Both the position numbers and the translations under genes were made by a program. A stretch of 64,000 nucleotides of DNA from positions 857,235 to 921,234 of the forward strand of contig NMRA01000052.1 in NCBI GenBank assembly GCA_002633005.1. The letters run 5' to 3'. Shown here piece by piece: positions 1 to 13,600 of the stretch. How positions within the stretch are numbered: position 1 is the first letter of the stretch; the number at the start of each line of letters is the position of its first letter. The notes beneath the pieces were generated by a model, which saw only the letters and a program-made list of their open reading frames with translations, had not been told where the DNA came from and searched no databases. The DNA comes from Phoronis australis (lineage: Eukaryota; Phoronida; Phoronidae).

Positions 1-125
1 ACTTGTTGTCAATGCTATTTTACTGAAAGCACCATGGAAATTATCCTGATTTTGAATTAAAATGCATCTATTAGGTAAAATATTGAAACTCAAAATATGC
101 GTCGTTATTGCCTGTGATCCTTTTT

Positions 126-1375
126 CTAATTAAAAATTTCCTTCTTGAGACCATAAAACGAAATGAAAGGTGGGGAAAAGCCATACCGAATACAAAAAGA
201 TTGATAAATCATAAATGTTTCATCAATATCTAATAAATTACAAACACGAGTAATACCTTTTTTAAACCACTGACTATAAAATGTTACATGGTTACTATTA
301 TACCAGATTGGAAGGTAAGGAAAGTCATCAGCATACAAACGCATATTCTGTGCTACATAATAAAAAATAATTGCAGGCGGTCTGGTACACGTTGTACCAG
401 ATGTGCGCAGGCCGCGCATGTGGGCCCATTGCACTGATCACCTGCAAATATTTTTGTGCTTTATTAATATATAGCTAAAACCGAGCTGAGGAGCTAGAAA
501 CCGGACTAAAGGGTCTAGCAGTGTGGCCCAGTAGGACTCGAACCCACGACCTCGAGTAAAGAAGGCGGGCACCATCACGCTAGGCCACACCGCCTCCTTC
601 TGTGCTACATAAGTAAAGACCTCGATATCAGATCAAAATACACTCTTAATGTCTTTTGCATAAGTGCTATAAAATGTATCTCCAAAAAGTAAAGAGTCAC
701 ACGTTCTCAACGAATCATGCCGCAACAACAGATGTTTCCAAGAACCATCAATCTTCTAATTCAAGATAATTTTAGTGATTTCAAAAAAGACCCAATCTGC
801 ATCATTTCGCAACCACCCTGCAAGAAATTCTGAACCATTTCGTTCCTTTTAATTTTATCAGGTTTACCCGCCAAATAAATTTGAAAAACGTAAATTCTAA
901 TTGACGAACTTCTCTTGATAGTGATGGCAGACCCATAAAAAGATTAATTGATTTTGGTAAGAGCAGTGACTTTATGACGCGAGTTGTTAATGGTCTTCTC
1001 GAGCAGTTCGCCAAGTCTTTTTGAATTTCCGAGTGTAATTTAACCCAGGAATCTCGAATAGATTGACGCTGGAGTTTATTCCCAAAAACGTAAATTGACC
1101 TAAAGGCCATGAGAGACTAAGCTCTGGACATAAACTAGTGTTACTCAATTTCCAATCAACAATCCATGAGTTTTGTCAACATTAGGTTTCAGTCTCAAAA
1201 ATTGGTCCAAGAGATCCAAAACCTGCTTTGGTGACTTGTTGGAAACATCAATTGCTAACAAATTATCATCAGCGAATTGCAAAATTCGAATGACGACAGT
1301 TGTAATCGATGAACAAAATATCGTTTTTAGATCCAAATTTGCAAATTTCATACTGTTGTGCGTTTGGTGGAACAT
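126..1375 (-). mobile_element. 5'-truncated, broken non-LTR retrotransposon (LINE) fragment
   Basis: Read on the minus strand, three broken frames line up in LINE reverse-transcriptase order. Positions 1375-1145 hold an RT palm motif FADD followed by a KTHGLLIG-like stretch (EKT.GLWIG in L1-type elements). Positions 1110-802 hold the conserved VIKSLLLPK and FFKFIW motifs of the post-RT region. Positions 434-126 resemble the C-terminal part with WFKKGIT and YGLKKE. Frame changes and stops separate the pieces, so the copy is dead. The RT core 5' of FADD is missing near position 1380 (5' truncation). A SINE at 361-597 interrupts it. The 3' end may lie beyond position 1. Motif recognition is from memory of L1-like elements; the exact clade is not claimed. 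Confidence 0.8.
361..597 (-). mobile_element. tRNA-derived SINE, full-length copy with 15-bp target duplication
   Basis: On the minus strand the element starts with a tRNA-like head: an A-box-like TGGCCTAGCGTGATGG and a B box GGTTCGAGTCC. A body with the motif CCTGCGCAC follows, and it ends in an A/T-rich tail. The 15-bp repeat TTCTGTGCTACATAA occurs exactly on both sides (346-360 and 598-612), the signature of target-primed insertion, here into the LINE fragment. A second copy at 28769-29003 shares head, body and tail, and two more diverged copies occur at about 49590 and 53290. The inserted length is 237 bp. Confidence 0.9.
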
Positions 1376-1615
1376 TCGATCACTGTACCAAAAAATTCAC
1401 TGACCCTTTATGCCGTTGTGACAGTTCAGGCCGTTGTGACATACGCAAAAATGTAGCAATTTGAGCCGAAAATGCACTACCGAAATTCGCCCAAGTGAGG
1501 AACTGTGACAACTCGCGGGCAGTTGCGGTAGTTTGTTCCTGCACAAGACACATCTATGCGTTTCCCATCTGTTCCTGTTGTCTACACAGTCTTTATAAAT
1601 CACGGCTCCTTTCAG

Positions 1616-4600
1616 AGGTATTCTGCACGAAGCCTCAAATTTTAAACGGGCAGTGGGAAGTAATAACGAGCAGTACTGCACCAACCGGTAGACCAGTTGA
1701 TAGACCAGCCAATGTAACCGGGAGACCAACTCAAGCTACAGACAGAGCATTACCATCTGTTGAATCCGTGAGTACAACTGGAAGCAGAATGGGCGAAAAG
1801 GTTACATCAGTTCAACCTTCGGGCAGTGAAAGATCACGTACTGAATCAATGACAACTCAGTCTTCAGTCCGTGCAAGATCACCTGCTCAATCAATGAGAA
1901 CAATTGCGATTACGTCAGGTCAACCTTCGGGCAGTGAAAGATCACGTACTGAACCAATGGCAACTCAGTCTTCAGTCCGTGCAAGATCACCTGCTCAATC
2001 AATGAGAACAATTGCGATTACGTCAGGTCAAGCTTCGGGCAGTGAAACATTACCTACTGAACCAATGGCAACTCAGTCTTCAGTCCGTGCAAGATCACCT
2101 GCTCAATCGATGAGAACAATTGCGATTACGTCAGGTCAGGCTTCGGGCAGTGAAACATCACCTACTGAACCAATGGCAACTCAGTCTTCAGTCCGTGCAA
2201 GATCACCTGCTCAATCAATGAGAACAATTGCGATTACGTCAGTTCAACCTTCGGGCAGTGAAACATCACCTACTGAACCAATGACAACTCAGTCTTCAGT
2301 CCGTGCAAGATCACCTGCTCAATCAATGAGAACAATTGCGATTACGTCAGTTCAACCTTCGGGCAGTGAAACATCACCTTCTGAACCAATGACAACTCAG
2401 TCTTCAGTCCGTGAAAGATCACCTGCTCAATCAATGAGAACAATTGCGATTACGTCAGTTCAACCTTCGGGCAGTGAAACATNNNNNNNNNNNNNNNNNN
2501 NNNNNNNNNNNNNNNNNNNNNNNNNNNNNNNNNNNNNNNNNNNNNNNNNNNNNNNNNNNNNNNNNNNNNNNNNNNNNNNNNNNNNNNNNNNNNNNNNNNN
2601 NNNNNNNNNNNNNNNNNNNNNNNNNNNNNNNNNNNNNNNNNNNNNNNNNNNNNNNNNNNNNNNNNNNAACATCACCTGCTCAATCAATGAGAAGAACTGT
2701 GATTGTGTCAGGTCAACCTTTGGGCAGTGAAACATCACCTACTGAACCAATGACAACTCAGTCTTCAGGCCGATTAACATCACCTGCTCAATCAATGAGA
2801 AGAACTGTGATTGTGTCAGGTCAACCTTTGGGCAGTGAAACATCACCTACTGAACCAATGACAACTCAGTCTTCAGGCCGATTAACATCACCTGCTCAAT
2901 CAATGAGAAGAACTGTGATTGTGTCAGGTCAACCTTTGGGCAGTGAAACATCACCTACTGAACCAATGACAACTCAGTCTTCAGGCCGATTAACATCACC
3001 TGCTCAATCAATGAGAAGAACTGTGATTGTGTCAGGTCAACCTTTGGGCAGTGAAACATCACCTACTGAACCAATGACAACTCAGTCTTCAGGCCGATTA
3101 ACATCACCTGCTCAATCAATGAGAAGAACTGTGATTGTGTCAGGTCAACCTTTGGGCAGTGAAACATCACCTACTGAACCAATGACAACTCAGTCTTCAG
3201 GCCGATTAACATCACCTGCTCAATCAATGAGAAGAACTGTGATTGTGTCAGGTCAACCTTTGGGCAGTGAAACATCACCTACTGAACCAATGACAACTCA
3301 GTCTTCAGGCCGTGCAACATCACCTGCTCAATCAATGAGAAGAACTGTGATTGTGTCAGGTCAACCTTCAAGCAGTAACACAACACATGCAGTGGGTGTA
3401 ACAACAACAACCGCTCACGCTACCTCTATGACAACAACGTCAAACGGCACCAAAAACTTGACAACCTTTTTCAGAGTGTTGGGTCCCAACGAAACGAGGT
3501 TCACGGTCGGAGAAGAACTTCGCGCGGTGTGCACATCTGGTTATAGCCTCAGCGGCGCAGTTGCAACTTCCACGTGTGGTGCGGACGGTCAGTGGTCTAA
3601 CTTAAACCAACTCGTGTGCAGTAAGTACCATTGCGTTTATTATTGATCGTCAGTTGACGCATCTCATCCCGTTGAAGGCGCATTTCACGATATTTGGCTC
3701 GTGGGATTCGAAATGTGGCATTCATACTGAGCTTTTGTCAAAAAGTTATGTAACCCCCTGTCGTTACAAAGGTGGTCGTATCTTGTTCCCTACTCAGTTC
3801 AGATGTGATCTCTGAGATCAGGAAGAGGTGACAGTTCGTTATGATATCTTCAGACACGTTCACAAGGTGAGACTGAGATTTGTGAACTTGGTCTGAAGCA
3901 ACGACAAGCTGCCAGTTCTGCCCAGAAATCGCCCCTGATTTGATTAAGGAACAACTTGGGGTCACGTAGAGGACTTTTCATATTGGCGCTCTTTAGATCA
4001 ATGAGAGCACGAATGTGACTTCCGCTTGATTCCGATTTGGATTGGATGGACAGAAATTCAATAACTACATAGTGATTCATTAATTTAAAACCTGGGAAAT
4101 AAGTTTTATTGCCAGTCCCACCCGGCCAGCCGTGCGCCATTATTTGAATAGTTTATGAGCTCACTAGTTTGTTTAGCTTTTTGACTCCGGCTGGTGTCGA
4201 AATTCGGCCGCAGTCGCAGCCACTGGCTGTCAGCTGTCTCGGTTTTTTCTTCGCTCTGTGCCTTGTATGGAACATGAGATGTCCTTCTTCATCTATTGAC
4301 GTTTTTAATGTTTTTCTACTGGCATTATAATAGCAGGAAAGGCGTGAAAACGGTGGTTATACCACTAGGTTGAAACGTCACATCCGCATTGTTTGGAATC
4401 TGGAGGTTCATGGCTCTGATGGCCTATCCACAAAAGACCTGGGTAGAGTTCAAACGCTAGGATCTTGCTAAAAAGCAAGACTTCGCGAGATCACGCGAGA
4501 TATTGCCGTGTATTTTCAACGAGAACACGTGATTTTGGTTAGATTTTTCACGCTGCGAGATAGCTACTTAACTCTACCCTGGTCGCTGTACGGCACGGCT

Positions 4601-7600
4601 ATTTCGAAATTTAGCCGTTTCATAACGTTAAGGGACTTAAATCAGAACTTGTTTTTGACAGAATGCGAGGGTTTAATGCGGCTTTAAACTCAACAGAGAT
4701 TTTTAGTAAAGGCATCTATATGTGCGTGTTCTGGAGTTGCATTTTATCATGTTGTTTAACTTTTATCTCTCGGAGTTATGCTTTTGAAGGTACTTACGGA
4801 CGTGACATTGTATTTTTTGTAATAAATTCGTAAAACATAATGATTGGTTTTTGATAAATAAGCGGATAATAACGAATGTCTCGTCTGTTACTTTTTAAGT
4901 GGCAAAAGTTTTATTTTAAAGGGGGGTGGTTATGTTAATTTTGTACGCAATTTAGCAACTATTCGTTCAATGCCAGTAATTTAAAAGAGGAAGATGGTAA
5001 CGGGTGTGACCTTGAGTAACTGACATGACACTCTCCAAGTTGCCATTTAGCTCAAGACTTAATTGGTTATTTTCGTGAACACATAAAGTTATTATTCAAT
5101 GTGGATTTGACTAAAACAAATATAACGTACTTAACGAATAGTTTGCTTTATTCTGACATAAGAACGTTTTTGGAGTAATAAACAACATTATTGGACTGAA
5201 AATCCAGATTTCATAGACGGCAAAACGTTGAATTATATAAAATTAAAATGCTATTCTCTACCATCCACTTTGAAAATGAATCTTTAAAGTGGCGTTAAAA
5301 CCGTGTTCAGTCGAAGAAACTAACTTTGGGTTTAGACCAGTTACTGCTACAAAATTGGTCTCAACTTTTTCCTTAATCAGATGGCTAGTGAGTTTTGGTC
5401 TTACCAAGAACTGGCCATTAATTCCTCGAGACCATGCTCGGAAAGTAATATGAGATGCCCCCATAGACTATAGTATATTGACCGTCAACTCCGTATACTT
5501 TCAGTGAACGAAATCTGTGCTCTTACGTAAGCAATGACGTCATATTCACTAGCGACACTTGGCCAAATTACCTGGTATTATTTCCGGCAAGTACGTCGTC
5601 TGCTAATCATGGTCGGCTGTTGTGGCAGCGCACTCACTGGTCACAATACACTAACCGGAAACTGGGACAGATAATTTAGGAGAGTGGCGCCTCCTCTAGG
5701 ATATTACGTGAATGTGTTATCTATAATCTATGATGCCATGAGAAGTCGTCATGTAGAGTTTGGTTGCAATCCCATAGTGTTCTTTTCAAGTTAGCCCATA
5801 AATCAATTATGTTTTGAATCAGTTTGAGACCAATTTCATAAGTGACGACTACACACTTCTCTGCTTCTTGTGCAAGTTCACGGTGTGAGTACCTGTACTA
5901 CGTGTTTGGACTGGTCATGAGGAATACGGCGTCGTCATGGGCAAAATCGGCAAAAATTCCCCGACTAGGCGCACTTTATGAGATCGTTCACCTCGTTATA
6001 TGTGACTTTTTGCAATGAAACTGTTTGCATACACTCAGTCGAAGAGTATTCATTGAATGTGACCTTAATTACTTTAATAAGGTCCCTATACTGACTATGC
6101 TCAAGACTGATTTCACTGATTGTTTACTCAAAGATAAACTTCGAGTGTCATTTTTTACATTTGTTCTTGTTTGTCTAAACTTTTGTGTTTGAGTACCACC
6201 ATATAACCATAGACAACGCGCAAGAGAAGTATAGTTGATATTTGTAATTTGTAATTTAAGTTATGTAGCATTTTATGACACCTACTCTCAAAATATCTGT
6301 ACGGACTCGTCATACTCGAGTTTCGCGTGACTGTCCTAACTCGTGAGCAACTGCACGGTTTCGCATTGAGCCGGTGGTGCTTTCAACTTATTGTTATCGT
6401 CTAATTATGCATGAGTACCTGCAGAAAGTAACACATTCCTACACATATAAACCAGTATCTTGATAGTAAAACATGTCAAATGACTCTGCAATCGGATTCC
6501 CGACCAAAAACTTGGTGTCCGACTTACTGTACAGACTATATCTCCAAGAAATAACTGAGATTTGTTGGTTTCTACGCCAGAAACCATGTAACTTCCCTAG
6601 TGCTAAATTTCAAAGATTAGCCGACTGTTGTAGCTAATCTCTCAGTTTCTCTACATTCTCATTGTTGTCCGTCTTTCAAATGTGGTTCATCTTCGTAGTC
6701 GAACAAGTCAATGTCTCCACCAGACATGTCCACTTTTGAGTGTAGTGAGGCAATTGCTTAACGTTTGGCACAGCGAAGTTTATTTTCGATTGTAATGGGT
6801 CTCCGCCAGTTTTTATTCCGATATGCTTGAACGCTCACCGATGAATATCGAAATTTTTCCATGGAAAGGTTTGTATCCGATCCGCCAAAACTTTACAATG
6901 TCGTTTGAATACCTCATTGTTACGGTGCTGTGGAGGGTAACAATTCTGCCACATCTTAATACACATGGTAAAAACGCTATATTGTCTAAGGAGAACGTGT
7001 CATCTGCTATCATCTTATTAAACTTAACAAGGTGTCTGACTTCCTTATTCTTTTCAAATCATCAATCACGTGTGGTGTGACATCACATATTTCTTTTATT
7101 GCACTGTATTCTCGTGCTAAATCTGTCTCTATATCCCTTTCGTACTCTTTTCGCTCGGTGCGTTCTTCATCTTTGCCTTCTCGCTCTACTTTCGACTTCT
7201 TCATGAATGGACTCTTGTAATCAAATCCTTTTTCTCATTTAGGTATCTTTTGATTGAGTTGGTTTCGCAGCCCTCCTCCAAAACAATGCTGGGAATGCAC
7301 CCATTTACTCTTAAACATTCCAAACCGCTGTCTTCATGCAATGTTAGATACCTAATCCTTAGTACTTGATCGCTATGATCTACGATGCCGTGGCCAATTA
7401 CTTCAGCAAAGTTGTCTGTGCCAACTCAGAAGTAACAGCACTTGAAGTTGGTTGATTGGAAAAAAAAATTAAAGTGGTTTTACATCGATTTCACTCTGTC
7501 CAAAATGGTGAATGACAATCGTTCTCCCTTTAATACACCATTTGCAAATACATCCAATCTTTCTCAAGGCATCTATCCGACCATACTCTATGAGAACTAT

Positions 7601-10600
7601 CGGTAATTATAAAGTTAAACGGTCTGTTGTGCTAAAAATTTGAATAAACCTTAACCAGCTCACATCGTACAGTTTTCTAAAATCTTCTCGTGACGAGCCG
7701 TATATTTGGCTCAGACGAGTCCGTACAGTCGTTTGCCCGACTGCCTAATTTACACTTTCCATATCTTTGTTAATCAAGCACACATTTAACTGAAACTTTT
7801 GAAGCACATGCACATCTTCGTAAAATGTTACTTACAATATGAAGTGTATTAAATCAACGACACATTGCATCATTTTATAACAAAATTTAACCGATATTCC
7901 TGATTTTTTTCACAGCACCACGGCTACCAAGTCCCACTGGGCCGTCACTGCTGGTCACACGTAGACTAACGTGAGAAGTTTTCACCGCCTGCCACGACTC
8001 TTAAGCTATGCAAAACAGTTTTTAATTACATATAGGACCATTTTCAACATTTTAAAGACACGTTTGTTCGACTGGTATTGTTTTTCTACATCAAATTGCT
8101 AATGACGACGCAGTAGCCTACTCCTCATGACCTGTCCAAAGACGTAGTACAGGTTCCCAAACCGTGAAGATGCTATGAAATTCGTCATTCTACTATATTA
8201 CCGAGCGTGTTTTAGAAGTGACTTCCGGTTTCACGAGTGCTGTGTACTCCATATATGAACGAGAGTATATGCATTCAAATGAGCTAGTTCAACGCACTCG
8301 TATGAACCCATTTTCAAAATGACACGTTTCGCTATGAAACCATTTGTAGGATCTGAGCGTGTTCTAAGCTCTTTGCGTAACCGTGTACCATCAACGATTA
8401 ACGGATTGACGAGTGCATTACACTCACTGACATGAACGAGAACAAAGCAGTCGTACAATGCACTCGTATAAACGTGCGCAATGCACATTCTCAAAAGAAT
8501 ACGTTGGCGTTCCATACCGCTAGGGTGGTGCATTCCACTTTTCAGTCTGTCCTGCAACCTTTGGAGCCCGACCAACAAACTGACTAAGTTCATCTTTGAG
8601 TTAAGTCTAAGATTTGACTCAACTTCCAAACTTTGAAACTTTCACACACGGTAAGTTAGCCAAAATAAAAACAAAACACCTCAGTGCCAAAAAATTCAAA
8701 TTTCTTTCTTAGATTGGACTTGAGACAAACTTAAGTTTTATCTTAAAACTGAAAAAATTAAAGATTTGACTTAACTCGGAAGCGCTCTTTAGTTTGGGGA
8801 GATAGTTTCCAGGTGACATCAGGGAGCTGATCGATGCATTTCAATCAATTGACAGAAATATGCAACAGAATTAAGCCGTTAGTAGTCAATTTTGTAACAT
8901 CTGGGCCCAGTTGCATAAAAGTTATACGCCGTATATCAACAATGACGTCGCATAATCACGCGTCACGTTGCTATTGTTGAACAATGCAATTGACGTCATG
9001 CAACAAGCAAACTTATCCAGCGGATAACTTTTGGAGCTTTGTGCAACTCAGCCCTGGTAGCACAAGAGTCATTCAATTGTCTGGCGGATCCGACTAGTGC
9101 CGCACCCTCTCCTGGCTATTATATTTTTCGACATTGTTCGTCCGTTATTGTCAAATTGACTGAACAAGTTTTTTCAAAACTTTAGTGTTAGTGGCAGAAG
9201 TGTGCTGTCACTGGTCGATTTTTGGACAGATTCAAATACCCCATAGCGATTATTTTAGTTTCCGACGACATTTTTCGGAAATTTACTGTTATAAAAGTGT
9301 TTTTTGTGTGGTTGAGTAACGTAAACTGAATTTCGGTCAGTGAGTGAGGAGATGTTCTATTGAATGTTATTTTGCCCCTTTTCACTACTGAGCAATGTAA
9401 CTTACCGGAGTATTCAAGAATATTCCAGTAAGTACTTGAACAGGTGTTTTTAAAGAAAACACTGTTGATGACCAAATGTACCCTCTTCACGACTTTTTTC
9501 AGGGAGACTTTCTACCGCTACCTCTGCAATTCCTGGTGGAGGACCTAAACCCGCCACGTCAACCATGCCATCTCCCCCATCAAACGCGCCATCGATGACG
9601 GCGAGAAAAACAGCAAGTCCATCAACGGCGACACCACGACCGCCTCCACAGGCGACACAAACAAGGAGACCAAGACCCCCACAAAGAACAACATCACAAG
9701 CAACTGGTGCGGTTATGTAAGTTATTTGGTATGGTTTCGGTGCACTTTGCTGTATTGTGTCCTGCTGTCAAGTGATTTGGGCTGGGGAATGCTGCATGTT
9801 ACTGGTGGCAATGGGCAGTGACTTGGGGATAGTAAGGCTGAACTGGGTAACATCCAAGGACAGTCACGTGGTGTTAACCTCTCAAAGACGCCGCCATTGC
9901 TTATTCGGACCTTGTGAAGTTAGGCGATGCGGAGTAGCATGACCCATGAAGTTAGGACAGTGATGGAAAGGAGCATTCTAGACGATTCTGGCATCTTAGC
10001 GTGGATTAATGTAGTCTGTAACAGTCTAGAGCCTAGTATATGTTTCTGTAATGATTGGGTAGATTCCGGAAACTTGTATAATGTGCTTGCATTGGTGAAA
10101 AGTTTCGGAATATTATAAGAGACTTTAAATACCCAGGTATAGGTTACTTCATGAGCGTATCCACGGCAGCTAGTGGGAGGGGCCGGGCTCGGTGGAGCTC
10201 GAACGAGCCCCCTCATTTGGCGCAGTGGGCAAAAAGGTCCGCCTTAGAGAAACAAAACTCCGAAAAAAGTCGGAAACGAGACAAAAGTCGACTAACAGGC
10301 AGGAGCTACCAAAGTTTGGCGAATGCACAAGTCATCGCTCAGAACCGTCCCGTGAACCTTAGTACAAAGATCCACATTATCAAAAATTCGAATTCCCCTG
10401 TTTTTTAAGCTGGGTGCGCGCATGTACTTGAGTTAGTTACAAGAGTTACAATTGAGTGTGAGGAGGACCAGCAGGAGTTACTGCGATAACCATAGACCCA
10501 ACTACCGAGAGCACTGAGGTTATTGAATTAACGAGTGTAAAAACTGCTGGACGTGTCTCAAAAGTTCATTAAAAGTCAAGGCTTCGCAGCACTGGTTGGA

Positions 10601-13600
10601 GCATAAACAGACGTTACGTCGAACGTTTGTGAACGCACGTTCGAGATTAATAAAGTCGAACCAGTCTTCAGCCTATAGTCGTGCCGAAAGCAAGCACCGG
10701 TCGGTAACAACCTGCGGCCACCCATCGACTGGGAAGAACGTGACATACGTATAGTTATCCTACTTACATAGGAATACTACTGTCATGTCCAGTCGAGAAT
10801 TCTTTCACTCTGTTGGGAATGTCCCAACGAGATCAGATGAAAGAAATTCGAGATATGTTATCACAATAGTGTTTATATATGTGGGATATCTTATTTATCC
10901 CATATATTTATGAACTCATTTGCATCGCGACGATATCTTGTTGCCATGTGCTTTGACCTGTTGCTATAATGACGTCATATGTATGCCAAGTGTACCCACG
11001 CCGGTTAAGCGACAAGATTATTTGTGATGTTGAACAACTATTAAAGTTTTATTTCGTATTAACGTTACAAGAATTTTCAGTACGTGAAATATACTAGTTA
11101 AAACAATGGACCATTCAATAGTATTAAAGTTCATCGGAATGAACTTAAAAACAATTCATTCGGGGAATATAAAAATTGAAACAAAATCAAATGAACAGTT
11201 GTGCAGCAGTGTGTCGTTTTAGAACGATGAATTTCTTAGTTTTCTAGGTCTATTTTGGTGTCTTAGCTTCAGGAATGGAAATAGTATTAGAAATATTTCT
11301 CTCGTGTTGATCGTAGCATTGGAATGTAACGCTTGAAAAATGCTGATTCACAAAAACTTGAGGTAAAACTGCTTTTTCTGGAACGACGCATTGAATCAAT
11401 CTTTTAGGGACCCTAAATGAATGAGCCCAGACAAATTTACTGTCGTATGGGCGAATTTACTCCACCACGAGAATGCACACCAACCGTAAAATTCGGTCTC
11501 TACCACTGGATACGGATTGACTCTACTTTCTCGTATTCCACGGCATATTACCACGGCGTGTTAAATGGCTGTTTTATCACATGTAGGATACATGCATGTA
11601 TGGAACGAGAATGAGCTAGAACTTTTTAAAAACGTATCGCTCTGTTTTATTTGACGCTTTGATGTCGCAAGGGTGCCAAAAACTAGAATATTGTGTGGAA
11701 TTTGCCGATTTAATCGGTTCTTGTGCTTACAGCAACTGTACGTCACAAAAGCGTTCCTCAGATTAAATGAAGCTGTGTAGTGATGCATATTTCAACATCA
11801 ACACATAAAATTGTCTCTTTTCTCTCATTTTCTGTAACTTTTCTGAGACAAATGTTTCTCTTCGAGATAACCTTGGTGAACTTTGTTGAAATAAGCGTGT
11901 GTATCAGAATGCAGCTTAGTGAATATGATAAAAAACGACCAAATGACGTCGTTGTTGAGTTGTTCACTGGACCTGTGTTAACGTGGAACCTGTATGCGAA
12001 ATAAATCGTCCACCAATAGCGGCGATACGATAAAGCGTATTTCATTGTCACTATATTGGAAAATAAGCAAATATCTTGTTTTACAGCCCAGGTTCTAACA
12101 AGTTGAGAATGACATTGCTAAATGGCAAGACAAATAAAGAAATTGGAACTTGCAGCCAATACAGTCCAGCAAAACTTCAGATCAAGTTCACTAAAACGGA
12201 AAGTAAGTACTGACGCATGCCCAGTAAGAGTCGTTGTTTGTGCCGGAGCTGGGAAGGGACAGAATCCGAAGCATCTCTGAATTTTACTCTCTCGTGTTCT
12301 TCCGACTTCAGCATCAGCCAAATACTTTGAAGTGTATTTTATTCTACAAATACATCCGGAAACCGGTCATTAGATCTATTGAGATATTTTAAATACTAAA
12401 TCGTTACCTGTATGCAAATTTATAATCGTGAAAATAGAATGTCGGGTAATATTTCTAACGTATAATTTAATTTAAACCTTGTTGCATTCTTGACTTTTTT
12501 TAGATTTCCGAGGTATTTTTGTTGAAGAATGCAGTGTATCTCCGTCTAGGGAGAGTGGAACATCGACGAACATCCATACGAACAGGTTTGTTGCAATGTT
12601 GACCTACATCATGTTGACCTACATCATGTTGACCTACATCAGTCGACACTAACATAATAGTCGTTGACAATGCTAGGTATGTTATTTTCCCTGTGATACA
12701 GTTTCCTACATTGTCGTATTGGGTTGTGTTCCCTGCTTCTTTCTTATGTTTTATATAATGCCACAACCTTGGTAGCGGTTACCTTTTATCACGTAAATGT
12801 TGGTGAGCAAAAACGTTCGACTGTCGATTACAGCATTCATTCGATGAATGCTAACCAATTGACCTGTCGCCAGGATTTTGAGTGACTGCTTAACTGACCA
12901 ATTAGAATGCAGCATTCTTGACACACCTTCGTTTCCATGCCACCATTTTACCCGACAAACAACGCGTGACCGGGTAAAATTTATTGTTTGTTTGTCGACA
13001 TGTCGCAAAGGGGCGGAGCTTGCGATGGGTCAATTGAGTCAAACTCGTGCGTTGTGGAAAGCGCTTCGTAACGCATCCCGAAATTTCACCATTTGGCGAC
13101 GCGGTAGCCTGAACGCTTTGATTTTTGGCGATTGCTTTTTGAGGTAAATCGCCAACAAAATCAAGATGGCGGACGAGTAAGTTGAGTACCATTATGAAAA
13201 CTCCTCACCGGTCGACATCGGGCAACTCGACCGGTTTGCTTACCTCGAAATCTGCCGGAATTGATCACTATTGTCGTTAATTAATTACATCGCCTGATCT
13301 GGGCTGTTGATGTTATCGTTCTTTAGATAACCAGACCCATCATAAACACACTTGGGCGAGACAATGGAGTTTTGAAAGTTTTGTTTTGAAAGTTTTTCAN
13401 NNNNNNNNNNNNNNNNNNNNNNNNNNNNNNNNNNNNNNNNNNNNNNNNNNNNNNNNNNNNNNNNNNNNNNNNNNNNNNNNNNNNNNNNNNNNNTGTCGCC
13501 AGGATTTTGAGTGACTGCTTAACTGACCAATTAGAATGCAGCATTCTTGACACACCTTCGTTTCCATGCCGCCATTTTACCCGACAAACAACGCGTGACC

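Larger units (their letters stand above)
3621..9502 (+). other. Intron 1 of the CCP/ZP-like gene; repeat-rich, no exon found
   Basis: Donor gtaagt at 3621 and acceptor ttttttcag ending at 9502. It holds a short inverted-repeat element (4441-4579), several diverged copies of a dispersed repeat on the minus strand (about 3738-3965 and 5270-5440) and one on the plus strand (about 5820), a 176-bp tandem duplication (8233-8580) and a foldback element (8903-9054). Open frames here, including the 132-codon frame at 8231-8629, look like chance frames in repeats. Nothing else is recognised. Confidence 0.6.

Noticed and set aside
520-597. Possible functional tRNA gene on the minus strand
   Set aside because: A and B boxes are good, but it is the head of a SINE with target duplications.
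8231-8629. 132-codon open frame on the minus strand
   Set aside because: It coincides with a degenerate tandem duplication and has no recognisable protein features.
12878-13147. 89-codon frame, seen twice (also 13507-13776)
   Set aside because: The second copy is an assembly duplicate; the frame ends within promoter-like sequence and has no known similarity.
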